A DNA stretch of 64,000 nucleotides, taken from CAZEYT01 sp964516295 (lineage in GTDB: Bacteria; Verrucomicrobiota; Verrucomicrobiia; Chthoniobacterales; Terrimicrobiaceae). This document shows, in pieces, positions 55,706 to 64,000 of the stretch. Position numbers and translations under genes: made by a program. Below the pieces are notes generated by a model, which searched no databases, was not told the DNA's origin, and saw only the letters and a list, made by a program, of their open reading frames with translations. How positions within the stretch are numbered: position 1 is the first letter of the stretch; every line of letters starts with the position of its first letter. The DNA lies in assembly GCA_964516295.1 (NCBI GenBank), contig CAZEYT010000005.1:1-64000 (forward strand), written 5' to 3'.

Positions 55706-57730
55706 TCAAAAGGTGAATCCGAGACCGAATTGCCAGTTTCCAAGCGGGTCTCCGTCTTTTCGGATCAGGTTCAGCCCGTAATCGAGCCGGATGGCCCCGA
55801 GCGGTGTGTAGAAGCGAACGCCGGCACCGGGAGCAACGCGCGTCTCATCCCAGGCCATCTGCTGCACCTCCGGCGCGAGATTTCCAAAGTCCGTGAAGGC
55901 GGCCACGAAGATCCCGCGCCAAAGCGGCCACTGGAGCTCGAGATTCGCCTGCAGGTAGGCGAGCCCGCCGAGTGGCACGCCCTCGCTGTTGCGGGGAGCC
56001 ATGCCGTCGAACTGGAAACTCCGCACCGAATCCGGGCCTCCCAGAAAAAACCGCTCGGGCACCGGAATCGAATCCGTGCTGCCATAAGGAACGATCAGGC
56101 CCGCCCGGTGATTGAAAATCAAAAACGGTACGAACGGCCTTTCAGGCTCGATTTTGAGAAGCGGCACATACCACGTAGCCTGAGCCGTCGCCCGGAAATA
56201 CGAAAGCTCGCTGAGCAGCGCGGTGGTGGCCACCCCGAGGTCGTAGCGCAGGTTGTAGCCGCTCTTGGGAGCGAGAAGGTCATTTCGCGTATCGACCTGC
56301 TGACGGAAGGAAAGAATGCCCAGGCGGTAGTTCTCCAGCTCGCTCTCGTCCTGATCCGAAAAATCATCCACGTCAGTCACGAGTCGCCATTCATAATCAA
56401 TGCCCCATCCGGTCAGCGTTCGGTCATTGTCCCGCACCGAAAGTCCGACGACCGATCCAAACGAGACAGCCCGGTAGGCGGGAAGTTCACGCCGCGCACC
56501 AAATGCCGTGACCCGTCCCCGAATGTCCTGCCCGAACAGCCACGGATCTTCGAGCGAAAGCGAGCCGCCATAACTCCGCTGCGACACATAGGCATCCGCA
56601 CTGAAGCGCTGAAGACTTCCGAGGAAATTGCGATCTACAAATGTCGCGGTGGCAAAAGCCCGGTCCCATTCGCTGTAACCCACGGTTCCTGTGAGGTGCC
56701 GGGCCTTCCCCTCCTCGACCGACAGGCCCACATCGACCGTGCCGTCCTCACGCGGCGTGGTGGAAACCTGGACGCTCGAGAAGGCACCCGAAAACCAAAG
56801 CCGGCGCTCCCCGTCCAAAGCCGCCGCCGCGTTGAAAGGCCCTCCGCTTTTCACGCCGAACCGGCGGATGATGGCAGATCGCCGGGCACGCTGGACGCCG
56901 TTGGCCGTAATGTTTCCAAAGATCATCTTTTGGCCGGGCTCGATTGTTACAACGAGGTCCACGGCCCCTTCGCCCAGGATCTCCGGTTCGGCCCGCGCTG
57001 CGGCAAAATAGTAACCCGTCGAGCGCAAAAAATCGACCGCCCGCGTCCGCGCGAGGACTTCGTCCCCCGGACGATAGGGGCGATTCACAAATGTCTGAAG
57101 TGTGCGTTCGAGAGCGGCTTCTTCCGGGGTGGATGGTCCGTCGATCCGAACTGCACGCACGGTATACCGAATGCCTTCTTCGATGCGAATCCGGACATCC
57201 ATCGTCCCGCGTGCCGGACCAGGCACGGCCTCGAAATCCACGATGGCATCCAGAAAGCCATCCGCCACATACGCCAGCCGGATGGCCGCCACGGCATCCT
57301 CCACGGCCGACTGCACGAACCGCAGACGGCCGAACGGCGAAAGGGTCGCCTGGCGAACAGACGACTCGAAGATCGCCCGCACCCGATCCCGGTCAATCGC
57401 CGCTCCACCCTCGTAATCGACCCGTCCGATCCAAAGGCGCTCGCCTTCGTTTATCCTAAAAACAACGCGTTCCGGCGAAAACTCATAGGTCACTTCGGCA
57501 TCCGGAAATCCCTCTTGGAAATAAAACTCCCGCAGAAAAAAGGCACCGTCATCCGCCGTCGTCACATCGTTCTCGATCCGGACATCGTAACGCGCCAGTG
57601 CCCGCATCAGTTGGGTATCCCGAAACAGCGTGTTGCCATCAAAGACCACCTCCGGAGCCGCCCGGGCCATCAGCGCGGTCGCAAAAAGCACAAACCACGC
57701 GGCCGGCCAAACCGGCATCCACGATTTCAC
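55706..57730 (-). CDS. Omp85-family outer membrane protein (TamA/BamA-like)
   Basis: A 674-aa protein with signal peptide (about 1-24, ending LMARA), POTRA-like domains (about 25-320) and a C-terminal beta barrel ending in the expected aromatic residue (GLGFTF). The Omp85 lid motif, usually VRGF, reads VRSF here (GGPDSVRSFQFDG). It directly follows a TamB gene with a 4-base overlap, so the pair is most simply a TamA-TamB export or lipid-transport machine. BamA proper is generally larger. Confidence 0.93.
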   Translation of the reverse strand: MKSWMPVWPAAWFVLFATALMARAAPEVVFDGNTLFRDTQLMRALARYDVRIENDVTTADDGAFFLREFYFQEGFPDAEVTYEFSPERVVFRINEGERLWIGRVDYEGGAAIDRDRVRAIFESSVRQATLSPFGRLRFVQSAVEDAVAAIRLAYVADGFLDAIVDFEAVPGPARGTMDVRIRIEEGIRYTVRAVRIDGPSTPEEAALERTLQTFVNRPYRPGDEVLARTRAVDFLRSTGYYFAAARAEPEILGEGAVDLVVTIEPGQKMIFGNITANGVQRARRSAIIRRFGVKSGGPFNAAAALDGERRLWFSGAFSSVQVSTTPREDGTVDVGLSVEEGKARHLTGTVGYSEWDRAFATATFVDRNFLGSLQRFSADAYVSQRSYGGSLSLEDPWLFGQDIRGRVTAFGARRELPAYRAVSFGSVVGLSVRDNDRTLTGWGIDYEWRLVTDVDDFSDQDESELENYRLGILSFRQQVDTRNDLLAPKSGYNLRYDLGVATTALLSELSYFRATAQATWYVPLLKIEPERPFVPFLIFNHRAGLIVPYGSTDSIPVPERFFLGGPDSVRSFQFDGMAPRNSEGVPLGGLAYLQANLELQWPLWRGIFVAAFTDFGNLAPEVQQMAWDETRVAPGAGVRFYTPLGAIRLDYGLNLIRKDGDPLGNWQFGLGFTF

Positions 57731-60700
57731 CGGAACCGCCAGGTATAGGTGACGCCGCCTTGGTAGAATCCGTTGTGGTCCCGCCCGGTCAGGAGGCCGA
57801 ATTCATTCCAGAGTTGAAAAGTTCCGCGCAGCGCGGTGGCCTCGCCGGAATAGCGCGCCGACGTTGCTGTGAGGCTGAGGCGATTGACAAAGTTTTCCAT
57901 GTCGATCCCCGGCAGATTGACCTCCCGCGCCAACGCCCGCAGGAGGAACAACCCTCCCTGCCCCACGGCGGCTTCGCCGAAGCCGGCTCCGGATGTGGCC
58001 CCCGGGGCAATTCCTGTCGTCAACAAAAGTACCAGCGATTCCTGCGGGAGCGGAGGCTCGGAGCGGAGGATGATTTTGTTCTCGTTCAACGGGCCGAAAA
58101 CATAGGCCTGCACATCGTAGTCGGGAAGCGACGCACGGCCGCGAATGTCGAGCATGGGCATCCATGGAATATCGGGAAGAAAATCGATCTGGCCGTCTGG
58201 AATATCCAAGGTCGTAAACGGAAGAAACGCACGCACGTCGCGGAGTTGAATCCGGCCGATGGGGACCGGATCGCCAAGCGTTCCGGTGAAGGTCAAAGCG
58301 GGAATGATCTCGCCATCGGCCAGATTGCCCTTCAGCAAAAACGGGGTCTCGTTCTGCACTTTCACATCCAGCGTCCAACGGTCGAAGGGAGACGGCACCA
58401 TTCCCGGCGGAACGGGCGAGGAAACAATCATGGTTTGCTGCGCGGGCGTGGGCACGAGAAGGGGGGTGACCTCCAAGCGACGGTAGATCCGGCCGTCCAC
58501 GAGGCGGATCGAGCCCGCGACCGATCCACCAGCCGGGCCACCGGAAGCCGCGAGGTCGATATTGGCCCGGAGCCGCATCCCAGCATCGCGTGCAAGAAGA
58601 ACTTTGTCGCCCTTGAACCGCAGATCGAATTGCGGGCCGGCGAAAGCCATGGTGCCGGAAAGGGAAAATGGACCGGCCCCGACTTCGCCGCGAAACGTTT
58701 CCACCCGGGCTTGTGTCCCGTCAAACACGATTGCCGCATTTAGATTCGTCACCGGCGGCGTCCGGGCCGAGATTTCCAGAAGTCCATTGCTCAAATCCAG
58801 CCGACCCTCGGCAACCGGAGCGGCAATCGTTCCGGTGGCGTGAATGCGTCCGGAAAGATCACCGGCGATCCGACGAGCCGGGCCGATGAGAGGGCGGAAG
58901 ACCGAGATATCCGTTCGGGGAAACTCAGCCGTTAGATCGAAGGAACCGTCGGGATTCACCCACCGCCAATCGCCCGACCCTGTCTGCGTGAGACCGAAGG
59001 GCATGCGGCCCCGGAGCGTCAACGGACGGAAACCGCGGGTGGCCAGCGAGCCGTCGAGTGTGGCCCCTCCCGCTCCGCTGAGGAAGGTCAGATCCAGCTT
59101 CGACTCCGGGAACGTGGCATCGGATCCGTAGCGAAGCGCATTAACGGTAAGACTGCCTTTGGACCACATGCTTGCGGGCACGCCTCCCGCGTCGACGTTC
59201 AATGCCAGTTGCCCGGTCAGCAGAGGTTCCTGCCCGAACAAACTCGCGAGTGTGGCGAGGGAAAGTGTGCGCGGGGTTTTCAGGGAAATCCAAGCCTCGC
59301 GGTCGGCTGCGATGGCTGCGCGCCAATCGGTGCCGCCGAGCATCGCAAAGAGATCAATGGGGAAAAACAGCCCGCCTTCCAGCAGCGTCTCGCGTCCGGT
59401 CCGGAGTTCCACATCGCCGAGCGTCACGCCCGTCGCCGCCATCGTGGCGCTGGCCTGCAATCGAACGCCATTGTTTTCGATGGCGAACCGGGAGAAATAG
59501 ACGTTCTGCGGCGAATACGTGCCGGCGAAATCGCCCGAGAGCCCGGCGGGCGTGTGGGTGGAAACCAGATCGCGGAGGCCGATTTCGAACGCTCCGGAGT
59601 GGGCCCGGAGTGTCCCATCCCCCTGCCAGCGCAGGTCGAGCGCACCCGACGCGACATCCTCGCTACCGGCGACGACGGCTGTATAGCGGGCGAGATCAGC
59701 GACGCGGGCTGTGATTTCTCCCGCATACATATGGGGAGCGGCGAGACCGATCGTTCCCTTGCCTTCCAGAAGATCTTTCCCGGCGTAGATTTCCAATTGC
59801 GCGATTTCTACTTCGGATTTCTTGAAAACGGCTTCGAGTTTGGCCCCGTTCAGCGAGAGATTGCGAAAGGCGATATTCGAAGCTTCGACGCTTAAAAAGC
59901 CGTCGAGCTGTCCTTCGCGGCCGCTCACGGTGCCGGCCGCGCTCATGCGGCCGTCGAGTTCTTCGAATCCCGCCCCGGCGAGGCCGCCGAGAGCCCCCAG
60001 TTCCTCGATGTTGGCGCGGATGTTGAAGAGAAACGGGGCCTGCGCGATTTTCGACCAGCCTTCCGCGAGCGAGATCTCGCCGTTCAGGTGGACCCGGTTT
60101 TCTTTCTGGCAGAGGTCGAAATCGGAGACGACCAATCGGCGGTGAATGAGGCTTGCGCCTGCCTCGAGTGTTTCCCAGCCGCGTTCCTCCCAGCGAACGC
60201 CTTCCGCGACCACCCGCAGCGACGCCTCGGCATCCGCGGGACGTCGCGGATCGCCGCGAAAGGTCACCCGTCCCTCCACCAGCCTCCCGGCCACCCGTGC
60301 TCCCGATTCGGCCAGCGCGGGGAGCGGGGCAAGCGGCACGTTGGACGCCCAGACGGCGGCTTCCAGATTCTCTCCGATTGTCAAATCGCCACGAACCGTC
60401 CCGCCGAACAACGCGAGCCGGAACGAGGCAGCGGGTCCCCTTTTTTGCAGGGTGTCGACTGAGATGGTCTCAAAAACCACACCGCTTTGCAGTTCCAGCT
60501 GACCGAGCGACAATACGCCCGTCTTCCAAAGGGTCGAGGCCTGAAGCGGGCCGAGGGTTTTGGACCAATCCGGCGTTTGCGCGGTGAACTCCCGGAGCAC
60601 GGCTGTTCCCGGACCGTCTTCCCGGAGGCGGAGGGAGAAATTTCGGACACTGAATCGCTGGTCGTCCGCCTGGACGTCGAGCGAGAGATTCTGCACTTCG

Positions 60701-61104
60701 ATCGTTTCGGGGAGGATGGCCAGTTCCGGCGGAGCCACGGGGACATCGGCGGCGTTCAGACTACCCTCGACGCCTTGGAGCGACAGACGCGGGATCCATC
60801 GTCCGGACTTCTCAAACCACGCGCCGGGCCCAGCCAGAACGATCTCCAGCGAGCCGATGGAGAGGTCGGTAAACGGGTCCTTGCGAAGCCGGACGCCGTC
60901 CAACCGGATGGGCGAACCCACTTGCACCCGCGCGCCGGCGATGCGGGCGTCGACCCCCTGCGTTGCGAGAAATCGGACCAGTCCGGTCCGCAATCCCCAG
61001 CTCAACACCGGGCCGTGGCCAAACCAAAACACGACCGCGATCAGGGCCAGCACGAAGGCGGTCCGGAGAGGGCGGCGGGATTTCTTGGCAGGTGTTTCAG
61101 GCAT
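57727..61104 (-). CDS. tamB: Translocation and assembly module protein TamB
   Basis: A 1125-aa protein anchored by one N-terminal helix (LRTAFVLALIAVVFWFGHGPV), with a very long beta-rich region of the AsmA/TamB kind and a C-terminal DUF490 domain (LRDVRAFLPFTTLDIPDGQIDF, IRGRASLPDYDVQAYVFGP, PPLPQESLVLLLTTG). TamB-like proteins span the periplasm and move lipids or help barrel insertion together with an Omp85 partner, encoded immediately downstream. Length is typical. Confidence 0.93.
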   Translation of the reverse strand: MPETPAKKSRRPLRTAFVLALIAVVFWFGHGPVLSWGLRTGLVRFLATQGVDARIAGARVQVGSPIRLDGVRLRKDPFTDLSIGSLEIVLAGPGAWFEKSGRWIPRLSLQGVEGSLNAADVPVAPPELAILPETIEVQNLSLDVQADDQRFSVRNFSLRLREDGPGTAVLREFTAQTPDWSKTLGPLQASTLWKTGVLSLGQLELQSGVVFETISVDTLQKRGPAASFRLALFGGTVRGDLTIGENLEAAVWASNVPLAPLPALAESGARVAGRLVEGRVTFRGDPRRPADAEASLRVVAEGVRWEERGWETLEAGASLIHRRLVVSDFDLCQKENRVHLNGEISLAEGWSKIAQAPFLFNIRANIEELGALGGLAGAGFEELDGRMSAAGTVSGREGQLDGFLSVEASNIAFRNLSLNGAKLEAVFKKSEVEIAQLEIYAGKDLLEGKGTIGLAAPHMYAGEITARVADLARYTAVVAGSEDVASGALDLRWQGDGTLRAHSGAFEIGLRDLVSTHTPAGLSGDFAGTYSPQNVYFSRFAIENNGVRLQASATMAATGVTLGDVELRTGRETLLEGGLFFPIDLFAMLGGTDWRAAIAADREAWISLKTPRTLSLATLASLFGQEPLLTGQLALNVDAGGVPASMWSKGSLTVNALRYGSDATFPESKLDLTFLSGAGGATLDGSLATRGFRPLTLRGRMPFGLTQTGSGDWRWVNPDGSFDLTAEFPRTDISVFRPLIGPARRIAGDLSGRIHATGTIAAPVAEGRLDLSNGLLEISARTPPVTNLNAAIVFDGTQARVETFRGEVGAGPFSLSGTMAFAGPQFDLRFKGDKVLLARDAGMRLRANIDLAASGGPAGGSVAGSIRLVDGRIYRRLEVTPLLVPTPAQQTMIVSSPVPPGMVPSPFDRWTLDVKVQNETPFLLKGNLADGEIIPALTFTGTLGDPVPIGRIQLRDVRAFLPFTTLDIPDGQIDFLPDIPWMPMLDIRGRASLPDYDVQAYVFGPLNENKIILRSEPPLPQESLVLLLTTGIAPGATSGAGFGEAAVGQGGLFLLRALAREVNLPGIDMENFVNRLSLTATSARYSGEATALRGTFQLWNEFGLLTGRDHNGFYQGGVTYTWRFR

Positions 61105-61131
61105 GAGGCGAAAAATCTACACAGCTCGGGG

Positions 61132-62082
61132 TCAGAAATCGATGTCGATGCCGGTGCCGCTCGCGAATTTTCCATCCCGGACGATGCAGCGGGTCAGTCG
61201 GGCTCCCGATTCGACGCAGGCATTCTCCCACAGGACGCAATCTTCCAAGATCGCACCGGCACCCACCGTGGCGCCGTCGCCGACCGCGCACGTTCCTTCC
61301 AATCTTCCGTCGACCCGCGCCGAGTCGGCCACCGCACGGGGCCAGTCGGCGGGCGCATGGGAGAGGCGGTTGGTCGCCAGCCATTCGTGGGCGGCGAGAT
61401 AGGAATCCCGCGTACCCAGATCGAACCAAAGACCGTCCTTGATGACGTGCCCTCCGACCGGCAGACCCTGTCGGAGGAGTTTCAGATAAATCGGAATCAC
61501 GGATATCACCGCGCCAAGGGGGATCTGCGTGAAGAGCTGCGGGGAGACGACACTGACGCCGGTGAAAAGAAAGGCGGGTTCGTGACGGCCGCCGATGGCA
61601 CCCCGGATATCGGTGAGGCGACCGGACCCGGGATCACATTGCACGTGGAGAGGTCCGCCCTCGGTCCGCAGGGCGAGAGTGGCCAGATTTCCGGAAGAAA
61701 GGTGGCGCTCGATGAGCGGCTCCAGGGGAAAATCGGCCAGCACGTCCCCGTTATAGACAACAAACGGCTGGTCTCCGAGAAGGTCGGCGGCATTTCGAAG
61801 ACCTCCGCCGGTATCGAGAAGCACCGGCTCATGACGGAACAAAACCTCACAGCCACGATAATCGGTCCGCCCGTCTTCCGCGCCCATCAACCGGCCGTAG
61901 GCCGCGGCTTGGTGATGGGTGTTAACGACGAATGAGCGGATCCCGACCGAGAGGAGGTGATCCATGGCAAACGTGATCAACGGCTTGCCGAAAAGAGGCA
62001 CCAGTGGCTTCGGCCGTCCCTCCGTGAGCGGACGCAGGCGCGTGCCGAGACCGGCTCCGAGAACAAATGCGCGGGAGATCAT
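61132..62082 (-). CDS. Sugar-phosphate nucleotidyltransferase
   Basis: A 316-aa nucleotidyltransferase. N-terminal signature VLGAGLGTRLRPLTEGRPKPLVPL with the catalytic GxGTRLxPLT...PK, then YNGDVLAD near 115 and KDGLWFDLGTRDSYL near 225. A C-terminal segment (about 250-316) looks like a left-handed helix with repeated hexads. Resembles MurU/HddC-type enzymes that make NDP-sugars. Overlaps larB by 4 bases and lies 27 bases before tamB; an envelope-sugar role would fit but is inference. Confidence 0.88.
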   Translation of the reverse strand: MISRAFVLGAGLGTRLRPLTEGRPKPLVPLFGKPLITFAMDHLLSVGIRSFVVNTHHQAAAYGRLMGAEDGRTDYRGCEVLFRHEPVLLDTGGGLRNAADLLGDQPFVVYNGDVLADFPLEPLIERHLSSGNLATLALRTEGGPLHVQCDPGSGRLTDIRGAIGGRHEPAFLFTGVSVVSPQLFTQIPLGAVISVIPIYLKLLRQGLPVGGHVIKDGLWFDLGTRDSYLAAHEWLATNRLSHAPADWPRAVADSARVDGRLEGTCAVGDGATVGAGAILEDCVLWENACVESGARLTRCIVRDGKFASGTGIDIDF

Positions 62083-62750
62083 CCGCGGGCAGCCCCCGCG
62101 GCGAGCCGGAGAATCGCATCCGCCGCGCAAGCGGCACCGAATCCGTTGTCGATGTTCACCACCGTGACACGGCTTCCGCAACTTGTGAGCATGCCGAGCA
62201 GGGCGGCGAGACCTCCCAAGTTTGCTCCGTAGCCGACGCTGGTCGGGACAGCGATCACCGGCCGGTTCACCAACCCGGCCACGACACTGGGCAGCGCTCC
62301 TTCCATGCCGGCCACCACCACCAAAACGCCACACGCACGGAGGTGGTCGACCTCGCCAAGAATCCGGTGCAGCCCCGCGACGCCCACATCGGTGATGCGT
62401 TCAACCCGCTGACCGAATGCCTCGAGGGTAACCGCCGCTTCCTCCGCCACCGGCAGATCCGTCGTGCCGGCGCAGACGACCCCAACCGGCCACGGGGACG
62501 TGGACGGTTCGCAGGATCCGATGGTCAGACATCGCGCGCGCTCGTGCCAGCGGGCTTCGGGAAAAGCGTTTGCCACGGCGTCGAATTGCTCACGGCTCGC
62601 CCGGGTGCCCAAAACCGGCTGCCCGGCCCCGCGCAGAGTCGCGGCGATGGCGGCGACTTCGGCGGGAAGTTTTCCTTCACAAAAAATTGTCTCGGCGCGG
62701 CCGCACCGGTCCTGACGGGCGAGGTCGACCCGGGCGAACTCAGCGCTCAT
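62079..62750 (-). CDS. larB: LarB-type nickel-pincer cofactor biosynthesis protein
   Basis: A 223-aa protein of the AIR-carboxylase-like LarB family: VVCAGTTDLPVAEEAAVTLE near 95, VGVAGLHRILGEVDHLR near 130, VVVAGMEGALPSVVAGL and VPTSVGYGANLGGLAALL near 175, and VVNIDNGFGAA near the end. LarB carboxylates nicotinic acid adenine dinucleotide in the pincer pathway for lactate racemase-type enzymes. LarC and LarE are not in the window. Start chosen at ATG 62750. The gene overlaps the GNAT gene by 11 bases. Confidence 0.9.
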   Translation of the reverse strand: MSAEFARVDLARQDRCGRAETIFCEGKLPAEVAAIAATLRGAGQPVLGTRASREQFDAVANAFPEARWHERARCLTIGSCEPSTSPWPVGVVCAGTTDLPVAEEAAVTLEAFGQRVERITDVGVAGLHRILGEVDHLRACGVLVVVAGMEGALPSVVAGLVNRPVIAVPTSVGYGANLGGLAALLGMLTSCGSRVTVVNIDNGFGAACAADAILRLAAGAARG

Positions 62751-63201
62751 CGGAGAAATACATCCGCATCGGCACCATGCCGCTCTCGACAAACCCGTGC
62801 TTGATATAAAATTGGCGGGATTCGCTCGGCCGGTCGGTAAGCAGCGTGATTCGCAGAAACTTCTTTTGCCGCGCGAAGTCCAGAGCGTGCTGGAGCAGGC
62901 GCGACCCGTATCCCTGCCCGCGGTGGTCGCGATGGATCACCAGGTCTTCCAGCAGAAGCACAAAGCCGCCTTCCGCGGTGCTGATGGTGATGAGCAAATT
63001 GATCATCCCGATGATCTTGTGCTGATTCCGCGTCACAAAGATCCGTCCGCGCGAGGGCTGCTCGAGAATGAGGCGGAGACCGCGGATCTGTTTGTCGCGA
63101 TCAGGTGTGAAATCCTCTTCCTGCGAGAAGAGGTCGTAAAGCAAATCGGTGAGCTCGGAGAGGTCATCCAGCGTCGCCGGCTCAATGCGCAATTCACTCA
63201 T
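62740..63201 (-). CDS. GNAT family N-acetyltransferase
   Basis: A 153-aa acetyltransferase. The acetyl-CoA binding loop is visible in LEDLVIHRDHRGQGYGSRLL near residue 87, and the ESRQFYIKHGF motif near 128 is typical of GNAT enzymes. Substrate unknown. Overlaps the larB start and follows the partial gene by 47 bases. Confidence 0.88.
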   Translation of the reverse strand: MSELRIEPATLDDLSELTDLLYDLFSQEEDFTPDRDKQIRGLRLILEQPSRGRIFVTRNQHKIIGMINLLITISTAEGGFVLLLEDLVIHRDHRGQGYGSRLLQHALDFARQKKFLRITLLTDRPSESRQFYIKHGFVESGMVPMRMYFSDER

Positions 63202-63248
63202 ACAGGGGTCTTTATCCCACAAGTCCGCGCCCGGTGCAATCCGGGACG

Positions 63249-64000
63249 TCATCCTTGGTAGCCGAAAAGTCCGCGGTTTTTGATGAGGGCCGCGACTTCG
63301 GCCGGCACCATTCTTTCCCAGGCGGGATCATTGTTTCGGATGAGGGCGAGAACGTCGGCCGCGCGGATCGGCAGGTATTCGGCATGGTAATCGGTGAGGC
63401 CTTCGACGAAATGGTTCTCCAAAAGGTGCGCGTAGAGGTGTCGGAGATTTGCCGCGACGTGAAAATTGTCGGCGGTGACCACTTCGCCGTCGGGCATGAG
63501 GCGTGGGTAAACGTAAAGTTTGACGCCATTTTTGAAGAGGCGACCGAGCCCTTCGAGGATGCCCCCCTCGAGATCGGCGTAGAATTTTTCTTCGAAAAGC
63601 TCGTGCATGCCCGGAATGCCGAGCGGAAGGCCGATCATTTTGTCGGTGTAAATCGCGAGGTAGTTCACCAAGCGGTGGTATTCGCCATAATTTGAAATAA
63701 GAACCGTCCGTCCAAGGGCTCCGAGCATATCCACGCGATCCAGGAAATCCTGAAGATCGAGGTGGCCGGTGGAGAGGAGGTTTTTCATCGTGATTTCCAT
63801 GAGGATCTCGGGCTCGGCTCCGGCGAGCGCTTCTTCGCCGAGGAATCGCCGACGCGCACAATCGAGCATGTCGTTTGTGATGAGGGTCACCGGGCGAAAA
63901 CTCCCGCGCTCGACCAAGAGCGGCTTTTTGTAAAAAGCATCCGCTGCCTGCACGACTTCGCCATCGGCCCGGAAAAGCGTCGCTTTGGTCAGCCCCTGCA
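63249..64000 (-). CDS. Conserved bacterial protein, N-terminus beyond the window
   Basis: The frame is open from the window edge (64000) to a stop at 63249, about 250 residues, and lacks its N-terminus. It matches, by pattern, the C-terminal part of a conserved family of about 480 residues known from Bacteroidota and relatives: VERGSFRPVTLIT, GRTVLISNYGEYHRLVNYLA, GLPLGIPGMHELFEEKFYADLEGG and a C-terminal MVPAEVAALIKNRGLFGY. I recall this family carrying labels such as 'TonB-dependent receptor' or a nicotinate/nicotinamide nucleotide transferase; the sequence has no outer-membrane barrel or signal character, so the TonB label looks wrong. Function not certain. Confidence 0.8.
   Translation of the reverse strand, partial: QGLTKATLFRADGEVVQAADAFYKKPLLVERGSFRPVTLITNDMLDCARRRFLGEEALAGAEPEILMEITMKNLLSTGHLDLQDFLDRVDMLGALGRTVLISNYGEYHRLVNYLAIYTDKMIGLPLGIPGMHELFEEKFYADLEGGILEGLGRLFKNGVKLYVYPRLMPDGEVVTADNFHVAANLRHLYAHLLENHFVEGLTDYHAEYLPIRAADVLALIRNNDPAWERMVPAEVAALIKNRGLFGYQG

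Noticed and set aside
55703..57748. A 681-residue open frame on the plus strand opposite the Omp85 gene
   Set aside because: It is the antisense shadow of a confidently recognised gene; composition is Arg/Pro/His-rich with no domain.

Overview
This GC-rich 64 kb window comes from a bacterium with an outer membrane. It carries an Omp85/TamB pair, osmoregulated periplasmic glucan (OPG) genes and secreted proteins with signal peptides. A stand-alone SWIB/MDM2-domain protein, a Bacillus-type sdhCAB operon and the SHMT, LOG and DUF502 genes point to the PVC group, most likely Verrucomicrobiota. That placement is inference from gene content; no 16S rRNA gene is present. The content is mostly chromosomal housekeeping and envelope genes. 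I see no CRISPR array, insertion sequence, phage or plasmid genes.

Layout. 1-2.6 kb: a degenerate tRNA-Gly and an in-frame fusion of a low-molecular-weight protein phosphatase to serine hydroxymethyltransferase. 2.6-8.4 kb: xseA, then opgG, a small membrane protein and opgH. 8.4-9.9 kb: an Fe-S assembly trio (rhodanese-like, IscU-like, SufT-like). 10-14.1 kb: the tightly overlapping operon ald-proA-acylphosphatase-ABC ATPase-bioD. 15-18.3 kb: an SDR and a PhnDCE-type importer. 18.4-26.5 kb: a trehalose/alpha-glucan operon (TreS-maltokinase fusion, GlgX, TreY). 26.5-27.1 kb: a response regulator whose 3' end runs through an antisense tRNA-Lys gene. 27.1-33.3 kb: a rearranged region in which a polyprenyl synthase gene and a LOG gene are separated by an ABC exporter/HlyD pair flanked by a roughly 250-bp direct repeat of the gene junction. 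33.4-37 kb: an AI-2E family pseudogene, a thioredoxin-reductase-like enzyme, topoisomerase IB and a DJ-1/PfpI protein. 38.8-42.2 kb: sdhCAB. 42.3-46.6 kb: DUF502 protein, Gfo/Idh/MocA oxidoreductase and SWIM-SNF2 helicase. 46.7-48.5 kb: rpmI-rplT-pheS. 48.5-53.3 kb: SDR, glycine-zipper protein, MscS channel and a lipid kinase-PAP2 phosphatase fusion. 53.4-54.3 kb: the SWIB protein, a strong terminator and a broken sugar-permease gene. 54.3-64 kb: a truncated repeat-like secreted protein, a DUF6580 membrane protein, and a run of Omp85, TamB, sugar nucleotidyltransferase, LarB, GNAT and a gene cut by the window end.

The main themes are envelope biogenesis and osmotic adaptation (OPG synthesis, trehalose enzymes, MscS, lipid kinase/phosphatase, Omp85/TamB) alongside central metabolism. 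Several loci are visibly damaged: two frameshifts, one internal deletion with a frame change, one truncation and mosaic gene fragments. This means either real decay and rearrangement or assembly error, and read mapping would decide. The most unusual intact items are the phosphatase-SHMT fusion, the lipid kinase-PAP2 fusion beside MscS, the repeat-flanked exporter module, and the response regulator/tRNA overlap.
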